Of a stretch of 64,000 bases of DNA, positions 46,674 through 57,790 are shown piece by piece. The stretch spans positions 4,464,001 to 4,528,000 of the forward strand of contig NC_064000.1 in NCBI RefSeq assembly GCF_932276165.1, read 5' to 3'. A program made the translations under genes and the position numbers. Position 1 is the first letter of the stretch; each line of letters starts with the position of its first letter. The DNA is from Plutella xylostella. Lineage: Eukaryota > Arthropoda > Insecta > Lepidoptera > Plutellidae. The notes under the pieces were generated by a model that saw nothing but the letters and a program-made list of their open reading frames with translations, was not told the origin of the DNA and did not search any database.

Positions 46674-49128
46674 CGTCATTTGTAATTTGAATGCCATTTG
46701 CGAATATGCTTACTTAAAATCGTAGATTTTAAAACGGAAATTTAATAGGGGTTTATTGTGCATTTTCATCATTTTATATGGAATAATAATCAATATAGCA
46801 AGTACCTAAGTAAGGTATATTATTATTACCTATCCTACCCGCCACACTAAGCAACGTTTATTATTTTACCAGCCAAACTGCGAAAACCTAATAATGGAAT
46901 ACTTATACTTAGTTATTATTAGACGCAATATGCAAACATAGTTACTTACAGACATCGTTATCTATATCATCTACCTATCAAGCTATAATTACGTCATAAA
47001 TTGGATAAATTAATTACAGAGCGAGCGGCATTCATCGGTCTAAATCGCTCAGACAAGACAGTATTATTATTACTTAAAATGTTCGAGCGGGTCAAACAAA
47101 GCGAGGTCATAAATACAAATACACGAGCCGACAATAAACATAGCACGAACACTCAACTTCTGCTCTCTCTCTCAACCATACGGCTATGCTCTCAACTGGC
47201 GTAATCGGAATCGGCACTCTAGAGAGCGATGTAGAAAGAGACAATCGTATTGCAAATACCCAATCAAGAACGGGATGGCACTAGTATCGTTGGCATCGGA
47301 AGGAATGCAACGCTTCGCTAGCGTAGCTATTGGTTGGCCATGGCCATACCACCCGTAGCCGGCACGGAATGTGCTGTATCTACGGACCGGTTTGTCATAA
47401 TATCACCGTCATACAGTGAATTGAAATTTTTCGGTGTTGATTCGATTCCGACTGAGCGAGCGAAATATGCTCGCTGTTTCCGCTCGGATGCATAATTAAC
47501 ATAAAAGTGTTTGGTTGTACTATTGCAGTACTTATAAATTTTACAATTTGATCATAAATGTAACATTCTGATTCTCAATGTAAAGTCGTAATCGTTTAGA
47601 AATTCAGAAGTTTGTGTATTTCAATAAGTGGCTCTGAGGCAGCCATTTTGTTTTTTAATATTTTGAAGACAAGAAATTCGCGGAAAAACATTATTCTTGC
47701 AGTGTTGTTGAAAAATTAATGCAAATTGTTTTGAATGTGTTTTGTTTTGTAAGCTCTATTTTGATTGGTGGTACATCTCGTTGGAAAAGCCGGAAAAGCG
47801 GTGTCAACTTTTGAAGGTTCCGAAATCCGAAAGATTTGTAGCATTTTCAAAAGATTTGTATGGAAAAACATTTACCACTAGCTGGATGCTCCATAATATA
47901 GAATTATCCAATCTAAAATCATCTAATTGAACATAACCAGCAAGAAAAACAATGAGAGTGAGTATACTTTCAGACTTTACTGTTGTTGTTTTGTTTTAGA
48001 AAATCGCCGGATCGCATGTTGTTATTGTTTGTATTGTAGTAAAGCCTGCTTTTAATGAAAATTTTAAGGGATAGGTATTTTATAGGCAGATTTACCTACT
48101 GCCATGTAAGTAGGTAATTTATTAAGCACAATTAAGTACTTACTTAACTATTTATACAGGGTGTACGGCACATGACACCTAGGTGAGGTGTTATGTTATA
48201 AGTTTAGTACCTGTGCATGCATATTATGAGATTTGTAGTCTTCTTTTTCCTATCATTTATTAATATTGTGAGCATGCCTGTGTCAATGCGCCCTAACTCC
48301 TACATCCTTCCAATACACTCATACATTCTGCCCCCTGTGCCTCCTGCAGGTTGACAGGTAGAAAATGCTTTTAGCATTGAGTCCACCTGATTGTACACAC
48401 TATTTTACTTTTGTACTTATAAGTACTGTGCCAAGTAACAGAGCCCACCTAAATAACCCATATTGAACATATAGTGTGAAGGATAGATTAAATAAAATAA
48501 ATACTTTAATAAAAATGAATAAACTTACTTTTTCAATAGTCAGAGTAATGTTGTCATTGGGAATCAATGAAATTGCTAAAACAACAGCTACATATACCAT
48601 ACTCATCCTACCTATGTTGAAGACCACAGAACACTAATGTTGGAAAACTACTAAACCTTAATGTACCTATCAGAGGCTATTTTATTTCTGTTCACTTAAT
48701 GAAATTTCCTCTGTATTTCTGGTACTTACAGTCAGCAAAAGCTACATGGATGATATGTGACATGAACAATTTGTACTTGTTTTGCACTAGTTGTAGAGAT
48801 TGCATATATACTTATAGAAAAAATATTTATTATTTGATTCATATAATTTTTCCACCCATAAGTCTTAGGATTGTGATTGGGTGGTATCATGGTACGTACA
48901 CATATTTTTGTACCTTTTGCTGACTGTACATTGACCTGCCAACAGAATGTTCATTGATAAAAAACCACACTATATGTAGGTAAGAAGAAGATCCAACAAT
49001 ATGTTAGCTTATGCCACCCACCTTCTGCTAATTTATACATGGTATAATCTCTATTTGGTCTGAGGGTATAATGTAGGTATCCCAAATGGAATCAAATCAA
49101 ATAAAAGCCTCTTTTATATTGTTCACAG
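46674..49128. other. Upstream region of the zinc-finger gene
   Basis: No coding exon found. 47000-47500 is GC-richer and probably holds the promoter and first untranslated exon of the zinc-finger gene. A possible first-exon donor is ATGAGA then GTGAGTA near 47957. A dispersed repeat with GTAGAAAATGCTTTTAGCAT is at about 48355-48420; its relative is at 26934-27020. Confidence 0.35.
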
Positions 49129-49135
49129 GTTAAAT

Positions 49136-52100
49136 ATGGCAACTAAAATAGAGAATGATTTGCCTCCCTCACCAACCAATGACGAGTCAGGTTTGTTTTT
49201 CATTTGTTTATATTGTTTCGGGGACATTGACACACACCTATTTGATTTTGATTTTACAAACCACATTTTAAATGCTAAACTCTTACCACTTGTAGTCAGA
49301 ATTTTATTAGATGCCTTTGTCCTTGTGGTGTGGTTTTGATGTGATGGTTTTCTTGTTTAGAGTGGCATGTTTTCATATTATTTTCTAACCACTCAACACT
49401 CAACCTAGGTTTAACCAATATCTTTTTAAATTCCAGATGGTGAGGAGGCTGTAGGGGACAACACAGACGAGGCTAACGACAGCGTAGCACGGATACTCAA
49501 GCAGCTGCAGTCCAATGGGGCACTGATCAAGAAGCCCAAAGAGGAGTACCATTGCTACACCTGCGAGGAGGACTTCCAGGCGCGCGGGCAGTTCCACCGA
49601 CACCTGCTGCAGCACGTGTCCCTCCCGAGCATCATCCTCGAGAAGCTGCCCTCAGACGACGAGCTGGACCTCTCCGGGGACGAGCACTGGTCCGATGAAG
49701 ACGACCTACCGGACACGCCGGCCAAAGCGCCACAAAAAATCGACGTCTCGCAACTACTCAAACAGAAGGGCATACAGATAAAAGCTCCAGTGACTCCGAC
49801 CAAAACAGCTGATTCAGCACTGAGTAAACTAAGTGGACTGGGATTCACGATAAAAAAGAATGCTACCCCCATCAAGCAGGAGAAGGCTGATGAGAAGCCT
49901 GTCGGTAAGGACATCATGCAGAAACTCGGCATGTTGGGCGGGATCAAACTGAAGATCAAGTCGGATGGCGGCAATTCTAACTTCAAAGTGGTTAATGGGC
50001 TAAGAGATTTCCAAACGTCAGACAATGAAGATGAGGATGAGCCCAAAGACTCTGACGAGGATCCGGACAAGGCGCAGGACGCGTCCGGCGGCGAGGGGTC
50101 AGGTGATGAAGACGCCACACAGAAAACAAACAACAGGAAAAACTCAGATAGTGACGACTCAATTGACAAAATACCTCTGGCCAACTCAAAGAGAATACAA
50201 ATTAGCAACGCAAAGAACAACACTCACACAGAACTAGTGGAGCCTAAAGCTGAGCCGGCAGACCTGCCGAAACCAGGGCTGATCCGAAGAGCTATGAAGC
50301 AGACTCCCAAACGAGGCACGAATATACTGCCTGGGACGCAGATCAGGCCACAGCAAGTGAGCGAGTCCCGCGCCGCGACCCCGCAGGCCCCCGCCCCAGC
50401 CCCGGCCCCCGTCGCACCCCCCGCGACCCCCGCCGCGGCTCCCGCGCCGCAAGACATCGTTGTCAAACAAGAAGTGACTGACTCCGACCACACACAACCT
50501 TCCAATGCCCCCCTATTCTCGGGCCAGATCAAAACGGAACGCTCATCGCCACCCATCACAGATGTGATATCCACACCGCTCATATCCAGAGTGAAAAGCG
50601 AGTCGGAAACGGAGCCAGTCACGCCTAATGCCGCTCAGCCGCTGTTCACTAACAACACGCCGGCCGCGCCGCTGCTCCCTAAGACGGAAAGCTCCAGCGT
50701 CACCATCATAGAGATCAACGGCGATTCCAACGACGAGGACGACGACTGCTGCGTGGTGTCGTCCACGCCCGCGCCGGATATCAAACCCACCATCATACCA
50801 AAGACGGAGAACACTCCCTACTCCACGTCGTCGTACCCCACGCTGCACTCCACGCTCACCGCCGCCGCGCCCGCCGCCGGCAGACCGCTCGCCACCACGG
50901 AGAAGCAACACAGCTTCAACTGGAACGCGCCCGACACGAAGCCGCCCATAGACATGCTCGAGCGCAGCGCCGACGACATCTTCGAGAGCCTTCTCTCGTC
51001 CACGAAGAAGGAGGGGGGATCCCTGTCGGATACCAGTGAGTACATCTCGCTGGACCGGCTCGGGTCGCAGCACGCGTGCGACGTGTGCAACTCGCGCTAC
51101 ACGACGGCGGGCGCGCTGGACGACCACATCCGCGCCACCGGCCACTCCGCCAGCGTGGTGCTGCCCTCCGCGCCCTACGCCGGCGCGCTCGTGCCCGCCT
51201 CCTCCTCGCTGCTGACCAGCCTGCTGCCCGTCAAGCAGCTCGCCGAGCAGGTGGGCAAGCTGTCCGCCATCGGCCCCGGCGCCAGCCCCTACGCCACGCA
51301 CCAGCAGAACGTCATGATCAACATCCAGGCGTACCCCGGCGCCGGCGGCATGCCCCCCCCCGCCTACCCCTCCTCCTACCCGCAGCAGGGATACCCCCCC
51401 GGCGGCGGCATGTACCAGCAGCAGCAGTACCCGCCGCAGTACATGAACCAGCAGCAGCAGCAGTACGCGCAGTACCAGCCGCCCATGTCCAAGGCGGGCT
51501 ACCCCGGCGCCGCGCCCGGCCCCTACGTGAGCGTGGCCTCGTCCTCGCCCTACTCCGCCGCGTCGCCGCTGCAGGGCATGCAGCAGGCGGTGTACGGGCA
51601 GGCGCCCATGATGAGCCAGCCGCCGCAGATGGGGATGGTAGGTCAGATGGGGCCCCCGAGCGCGCCCTCCCCGGGCAACCCGTACGCGCAGGCGACCAGC
51701 CCGGGCGGGGCCATGCGCCCGCCGCCGCCGCCCGGGCCCAGCGCCAGCGGCATCCGCATACAGAACGTGCAGACCTTCTCCCCCGGCCAGCTGGGGGCGC
51801 CCGGGGGGCCCGCGGCCGTGGGCGCGCCACGGGGGGCGGGGCCGCGACCCCGCGCGCCCGGCGTGCGCGGCGCGCGGCCCACCATCCGGCCCGGCATCCA
51901 GGTGCAGGGGCAGGCGCGCGGCCCGCGCCCCGCCGCCCCGCGCGCGCCCCTCAAGCGGCCGGGCGGCGGCGCGGGCGGCCCGCAGCAGAAGCGCCGCGAC
52001 ATGCTGCTGCCCGGCAAGCACGACAACGAGGACTGCCACGTCATGGCCATGCAGAAGCAGCGCGAGGGCATGCCGCTCATCCACAGCGTGCAGGGCGCCA

Positions 52101-52750
52101 AGGACAAGCTGAGCCTCGGCAGCCAGATCTCCATCACGAAGAAGTCGGTGCCGAAGCCGTCCAACGCCATGGCGCACATGCTGGCGTCGCGCGGCATCAG
52201 CATCAAGCAGAAGCCGCGCAGCCGCTCGCCGTCGCCCGAGCGGCCCGCGCCGCGCCTGCCCTCGCTGCCCGCCGGCATGAGCATCCGCCACGCGCCGCGC
52301 GCCAGCTCCTTCAGCATCCCCGAGGCGGGCGGCGGCCTGCACTCGTGCAAGCTCTGCCGCAAGTCCTTCATGAGCGCCGCGTCGCTGTCGGCGCACGCGC
52401 AGGCCGCGCACCCGCAGAGCAAGCTGCCCGTGTTCAAGTGCGACGAGTGCCCCGCCTCCTACCCCAAGTCGCTGCAGCTGCAGCACCACAAGCGCACGTT
52501 CCACAACGTGACCGGCCCCAACCGCGAGCTGGGCCTGCCCGTGGTGGACCTGTCGCAGCCCGACAACGTGCAGCGACTCAGTAATTTAGGTATTTACCAC
52601 TATATTCCGCTGGCGAGCCGCGAGAACGCGGACGGCAGCTACGGCATCCCGGTGGTGTCGGTCAGCAACATGCACAACGGGCTGGCCACCAGCATCCAGG
52701 CGCTGGGCGCCGACGGGCTGCTGAGCCTCGGCCCGCTCAAGCAAGCGTAG
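49136..52750 (+). CDS. Four-finger C2H2 zinc-finger protein, 1122 residues
   Basis: Coding exons 49136-49190 and 49437-52750. The first is preceded by an acceptor (GTTCACAG at 49128), so a 5' untranslated exon lies upstream. The summed length is a whole number of codons. Finger 1 at residues 56-78 has C58, C61, H74, H78. Finger 2 is near 563-587 (CDVCNSRYTTAGALDDHIRA). Fingers 3 and 4 are near 986-1009 (CKLCRKSFMSAASLSAH) and 1018-1041 (CDECPASYPKSLQLQHH). Between them are acidic Ser/Asp-rich, Pro/Ala-rich, Gln/Pro/Tyr-rich and Arg/Gly/Pro-rich disordered stretches. Likely a nuclear DNA-binding or chromatin factor. The fly HP1c partner ROW is one candidate I could not test. The large exon is far GC-richer than its flanks, giving long spurious antisense frames. 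Confidence 0.92.
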
Positions 52751-53278
52751 CTCTCGTGTTCCTAGGTTGTGGTTGTAGACACTCTGGTGTTGCTGATGAT
52801 TTTGGTTTATATCCAGTCAATTCGGTCTTCAAAGTCCGCCTTGACAATTAAATTGTAGCTTATTAAAATAATTTAAGTAAATGCTAATGCGCCCTCTCAC
52901 AGAATGAATGAATAATAATGCAATGTATGATTTCTAGTTTTAAGAAAGAGTTGTGTTGTATTACTAATATAAGTAAGTCTAAATGTGTGTGCCCAATGTT
53001 ACAGTGGCTACATTATTAAGCATGAACTCAAAGACCTTGGCAGGTACTTAGTTGCGTATTTATGTATTAATTCAACATTATCGAATGTTGCCAGTTTGAC
53101 TGATAGCATTATTATTTCCAATATATAAGCTATATTTTTTTGTACGAAATTGTGATATTAAATTGTATACTAAATGATTTGATTAGGTTTAAGTGCAATA
53201 GAAATTCAAAATATGATAAAAACTGTTTAGTTTAAAAACATGAAAAATCTCGAAGTCTCCATTTTGTAATACTTTAGA

Positions 53279-53284
53279 AATAAA
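53279..53284 (+). promoter_or_regulatory. Poly(A) signal of the zinc-finger gene
   Basis: AATAAA 529 bp after the stop codon, in an AT-rich 3' region. Confidence 0.45.
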
Positions 53285-53894
53285 GTATTAAATTACCATA
53301 GGGAACGACTTTATAAGAAATTAAAACAGGTTTAATGTTTCTTTAATATCAATAGAGTTCTAATTATATTTTCGCACAGAATAAATTAAGTAGGTATTCA
53401 GTTATTGTTTTTTTATAGTTTCTATTTTGCTCTGTAAAATAATGCTCTTGTAACTTTAAGAAAAGCGGTTCTATCTAAAATGTTATAAGTACTATTTATA
53501 ACGTAAGTACTAAGTAATGTCGTAAAAATACATATTTTTAAGTAGGGACCTAATGTAAAAAGTTTATATAAGAAATACAAATACCTACAGTAATTTGACT
53601 ACTGAATGATCTTATAATTATCTATAAGTAATTAATTCTCAATTTAGACTTACCCTATGTTATGAAGTATTTACCAAAATTGTATTGAAATGTGAAGGAT
53701 TCAGTGGTCGAATTATTTGTACTCATAAGTAAAAGTTTATTTCAGAAATATAAAGATTTACCGTAAGTTCTTTTGTTTTTATTTCATGGCACTAATACAA
53801 CAATGTAACTTACCCACACCCACAGTGCAGTGCGACTTAGCAGACTTTGTCACACACGTTAAAAATAACTATTGATAAATTTTTAACTGATTTG

Positions 53895-54290
53895 TGATCA
53901 TCATCAGCCAATAATCATTCACTGCTGGACATAGGCTTCTCCCAAGGAGCTCCACAACACTCGGTCCTCGGCCTTCCTCATCCAACCACTACCGGCTAAC
54001 CGCCTAAGATCGTCAGTCCAGCGGGCAGGAGGGCGCCCCACGCTGCGTTTGCCTGTTCGTGGTCTCCACTCGAGAACTCATCTACCCCAACGGTTATCGG
54101 TTCTTCGGCAGATATAACCAGCCCACTGCCACTATTTTGACAGCGACGTCGGTAACCTTAGTCCTCTGACGGATAACCTCATTTTCTGATACGATCCATC
54201 AGAGAAACCCCAAGCATAGCTCTCTCCATAGCACGCTGAGCGACTTTAAATCAGTTGACCAGTCCTACCGTCAGTGTCCAGTGATTTGGG
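53895..54290 (-). mobile_element. LINE reverse-transcriptase C-terminal fragment
   Basis: The minus strand reads VLEWRPRTGKRSVGRPPARW and later RLAGSGWMRKAEDRVLW then GEAYVQQ and a stop, with a TGATGATGAT tail. This is the C-terminal end of a lepidopteran non-LTR retrotransposon ORF. Further upstream there are stops and frame breaks, so it is a dead 5'-truncated copy. Confidence 0.8.
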
Positions 54291-54507
54291 ATGAGATGAA
54301 ATAAAGGTAAATAGGTATCTACTACGGTATAATAATGTACCTACATCGTTACCGTTTTTGTGACTATAGACGAAGGTACCATGTGTTTTTGCCACTAGCG
54401 CTAGATGTAGCGGCACTGCCTCAAAAGCAACCTTGTGAGAAATAGGGTATTAGGGTACACATGGTATCACTGAAAGTGTGTCAGGCCTGAGGGTCCAAAT
54501 TTAGTTA

Positions 54508-54681
54508 GGGTGCTTACATAGAGAAGCGGGTTCCCTGTATCTACCTGTACCGGTAACCTGATTATGCGAAAGCGCTTATGACATTTAAAAATCCTGGAAA
54601 TGCTCCGTGACTGAGTGCTTTCGCTATATCAGGTTACCGGTACAGGTAGATACAGGGAACCAGATACTCTATGGAAGCACC
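54508..54681. mobile_element. Palindromic MITE, TTA target
   Basis: Inner arms GGTTCCCTGTATCTACCTGT and ACAGGTAGATACAGGGAACC are perfect complements, and the pairing runs on through ACCGGTAACCTGAT. TTA flanks it at 54505-54507 and 54682-54684. A further AAGCACCCTTA lies just to the right, at about 54692-54702. Confidence 0.8.
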
Positions 54682-54778
54682 TTAGACAAGGAAGCACCCT
54701 TACACTTTATCACTGATAAATCTCTGACTAGGGTACAAGGACAGGACAGTAAATCATATGAATAATTTTGCAATACCT

Positions 54779-54784
54779 TTTATT
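54779..54784 (-). promoter_or_regulatory. Poly(A) signal of FKBP12
   Basis: TTTATT on plus (AATAAA on minus), about 600 bp past the stop codon at 55387-55389. Confidence 0.45.
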
Positions 54785-55386
54785 TCTTAGAATACAAATA
54801 AAGCTTTAAGTGACAAATTATTACTACTTTGCTGACTCCCAAGAACAATTATTTTTAGTTCAAAGATTAAATATTCAAATTTATTTATCAACCACCTTTA
54901 CCTGTCCACCTATTTAATTACAATATTGTGCATAAATACATAATACATGTACATAATCAGAATAATATGGTACATTTAAAATATTTGTAGATACACCAAT
55001 AAGGTTTTTTGGTAAAATTGAGGCTAAATGCGACAGTTGGAATGTAGCCAGAAAAAGGCAGTGAAGTAGTACAAATGTACCACATTATATACTGGGGTTC
55101 TGAAGTCAGACATAAACTTAACTATCCATTTCTAGTTATTGCAAATAATTCTTTAGGATAAAATTGCTATCAGAGATAATGAATTCACATTACATCTAAA
55201 TCTTAGAAATACAATGCAATTTGTATGTCCACAAAAAACATGGCATTTCGGTTTTAAGTATGTGGCACTGCACTACTTTAGTAAATGACATACCATCAAA
55301 AGTATCTAGCATTATAACAATAATTATAGAAACTTGAAGGGGTAAATGTCTAACTAGGAAATATAGGTGGTTATCATTTTGTGCCA

Positions 55387-56332
55387 TTACTCCAAGCGAA
55401 GGAGCTCCACATCAAAGATGAGGATAGCATTGGGGGGGATGAGGCCGGGGTGGCCCTGCTTGCCGTAAGCATAGTCGGGGGAGCAGATGAGCTTGGCACG
55501 CTCACCAACTGACATCTGGAAGCAAAGAAATATAACATTACTAGCAAGTCTAATTAAATAAACTTTTTTGAATAATTCATCTTTTCTACTGGCATTTATA
55601 AACTAACACATATTCAAAATTGAAGGATGTCTTTTTCAGGGTTTGAGTTGTTTATTTTCATTGATAAAAATACCCTTATTAGGTACACCTACCGAGAGTA
55701 GAGTGGCGAGATAGTATTCTCAGCCGAGCACTCGTTCAATTGCTAGCCATTAATTGGCCGAGGATACTGTCTTGCCACTCTGCTCTCGGTAGATGTAATC
55801 AGGTTATTTTGATGAGGCTGATTAACTGTTACAAACCTTAGCGACGCCCTCGTCCCATCCCTTGATCACCTCTCCCTTGCCGATCTTGAATTTGAAGGGC
55901 TTGTTGCGGTCGCGGGAGGAATCGAACTTGGTACCGTTGGTCAGCGTGCCGGTGTAGTGCACCACCACGGTCTGCCCAGCCTTCGGGTATGTGGACTCTG
56001 GAATTCATTAATATTTACATTTAAATCATGATTCATGCCTGTTAGACCGCGGCCGGCCTCTTGAAGGTCACATCTTATTAAATTGGGTGCAACTGTTTAC
56101 TTTGTACTTAAATTTACGAGTAATCAATCATTGCCACTGGTTTGATACGTTTATGCATAAGGGCTAGGTGAATTGAATAGAATAGCGTGGGAAGTTGCTG
56201 AATAATAGCAACTAAATCTTACGGCTAGTGTTGGAGGGTGAAATTCTATCTGCAGTAGTTAGCTTCTAACTCATAATATATCTCAATATACGTACCATCT
56301 CCAGGATTGATCGTCTCCACTTCAACACCCAT
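55387..56332 (-). CDS. FKBP12: FKBP12 peptidyl-prolyl isomerase
   Basis: Minus-strand exons: 56296-56332 (start), 55837-55997, 55387-55515 (stop). All junctions are GT-AG with matching phases, giving 108 residues, the exact length of animal FKBP12. The single FKBP domain is complete: VVVHYTGTL, KFDSSRDRNKPFKFKIG, GEVIKGWDEGVAKMSVGERA, SPDYAYG, HPGLIPPNA and FDVELLRLE, which includes the conserved pocket tyrosines, Asp, Trp and Phe. It is a cytosolic cis-trans prolyl isomerase that binds FK506 and rapamycin and modulates ryanodine-receptor and TGF-beta receptor signalling in other animals. The first coding exon is only 37 nt. Intron 2 holds a palindromic MITE. No signal peptide. Confidence 0.97.
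55684..55797. mobile_element. Palindromic MITE in FKBP12 intron 2
   Basis: Arms CTACCGAGAGTAGAGTGGCG and TGCCACTCTGCTCTCGGTAG face each other over about 38 bp with some mismatches. Short noncoding unit. Confidence 0.7.
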
Positions 56333-57122
56333 TATAATTAATTGTATTTACAATTAATCGATAGAATAGTTTTCTTCAACCAAAACCACGCCGCTTTTTC
56401 CGCAATGGCGGGCGACATGTATAATGTTGCCATGACATAATTTTTATTTCACCCAAACTCGTATGTATGCTATTTTATAGGAGTCGCCGGTCGCTAAAGA
56501 ACGCTTCACAATGGACTTCATCACAAAATTATTTGCAGTGTTTTAATCAAAATATTACGAAAATGTTTTTTTTTTAAATAGCGGTATATTAACATTTGGT
56601 TTTGTGGGATGTATGTAATAGCATAAGTTGTTTTCTTTGAATAAAGATTTATTCTATTCTATTCTATTCTATTCAACTCTGAAAAGCTACTGCAGTAGAA
56701 ATGCCAAGCGAGTAGAAGCAGAAAAGAATTAAGGCTAACACTATTCCATGTATATTCCAGGCATCACAACAGCGAGCGTCATCGAATTTAGTTTTTTACA
56801 GAATGGCTGTAAAATTTACAAAATTAAATAAATAAATTCTGCAATCCCTACAATATAGGAAAATTACTTAACGATGGCTACACTTTTAAATGAACGGGCA
56901 TTTCTAGATTTTATTTTTAGCAGTGCTGCCAAGGATCACAGAGTCGTTTTGTTAGAAGCTGTCATTATTCTGAGTCTTGTTCTTGTGGTCTGGGTTACTG
57001 CCGGAAGTACTCAAAAAGTTGCCATACTATAAAAAATTAAAAGTTTACACTGTTAGACAATAGATGGCGTTGTCATTGTTGAATTTATTGGCTAACATAC
57101 GTTAGTACATTCATAAAATCTC
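56333..57122. other. FKBP12 upstream region, no further gene
   Basis: Contains the FKBP12 promoter area and an (ATTCT)n run near 56650-56675. No coding region seen. Confidence 0.4.
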
Positions 57123-57308
57123 TCATCCTTACTAATATTATAAATGCGAAAGTAACTGTGTCTGTCTGTCTGTCTGTCTGTCAGTCTGTTACTCTTTCAC
57201 GCCAAAACAACTGAACGGATTTGAATGAAATTTGGTATACATACGTTTTATCCCGGAATTCCCACGGGAAAACTTTTTAAGGCGAAGCGAAGCGCGCGGG
57301 AACAGCTC
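57123..57308. repeat. CTGT-rich moth repeat, another copy
   Basis: Begins CTTACTAATATTATAAATGC and carries (CTGT)n; a close match of 26127-26336 with a short internal deletion. Confidence 0.75.
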
Positions 57309-57662
57309 GTAACATATAGAGCCGAATGCAGGAATCAGGCATGCTCTGTCTGTATGGTCGCCCCCGAAGACATCTGTCTTTATACTCTGTATAGACCGAG
57401 CATAATGCATTCTCGGAAACCCGAGGCGTGTGGCATTCGCTAAGCCGTCCAGCATATTGCAGCAACAAGCGTTCGTTGGGCCGGTCTGTTCGCAGCTTCA
57501 CTGTTGAGTAGATAGTACCTACTACGTACATACTTACCTACGCTCGTCGGTTTCGGAAACTCCTAATGTAGATTTTCTTAAGTATGTCCCCTATTTGGTC
57601 GACAATGTCGACATATAAATACTTACTTAGCTTAGGCTAGGACTAGTATTTTTAGGAGTATA

Positions 57663-57788
57663 CAGGGTGTCGCAAAACGGGTATACTAAGCCGAAACCAG
57701 CATGTGCAGCACGAATTTTGAAATTCTGATTTCAGTTTCGGGCTTAGATATAACATGCTGAACATACTGAACTTTTTGCAACACCCTG
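57663..57788. mobile_element. 126-bp MITE, TA target
   Basis: Ends CAGGGTGTCGCAAAA and TTTTTGCAACACCCTG, flanked by TA at 57661-57662 and 57789-57790. Interior GGTATACTAAGCCGAAACC faces GGGCTTAGATATAACATG. Confidence 0.75.
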
Positions 57789-57790
57789 TA

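Noticed and set aside
50543..52504. 653-codon antisense open frame opposite the zinc-finger exon
   Set aside because: It is Arg/Gly/Ala-rich, has no domain and arises from GC-rich third positions of the real sense gene.
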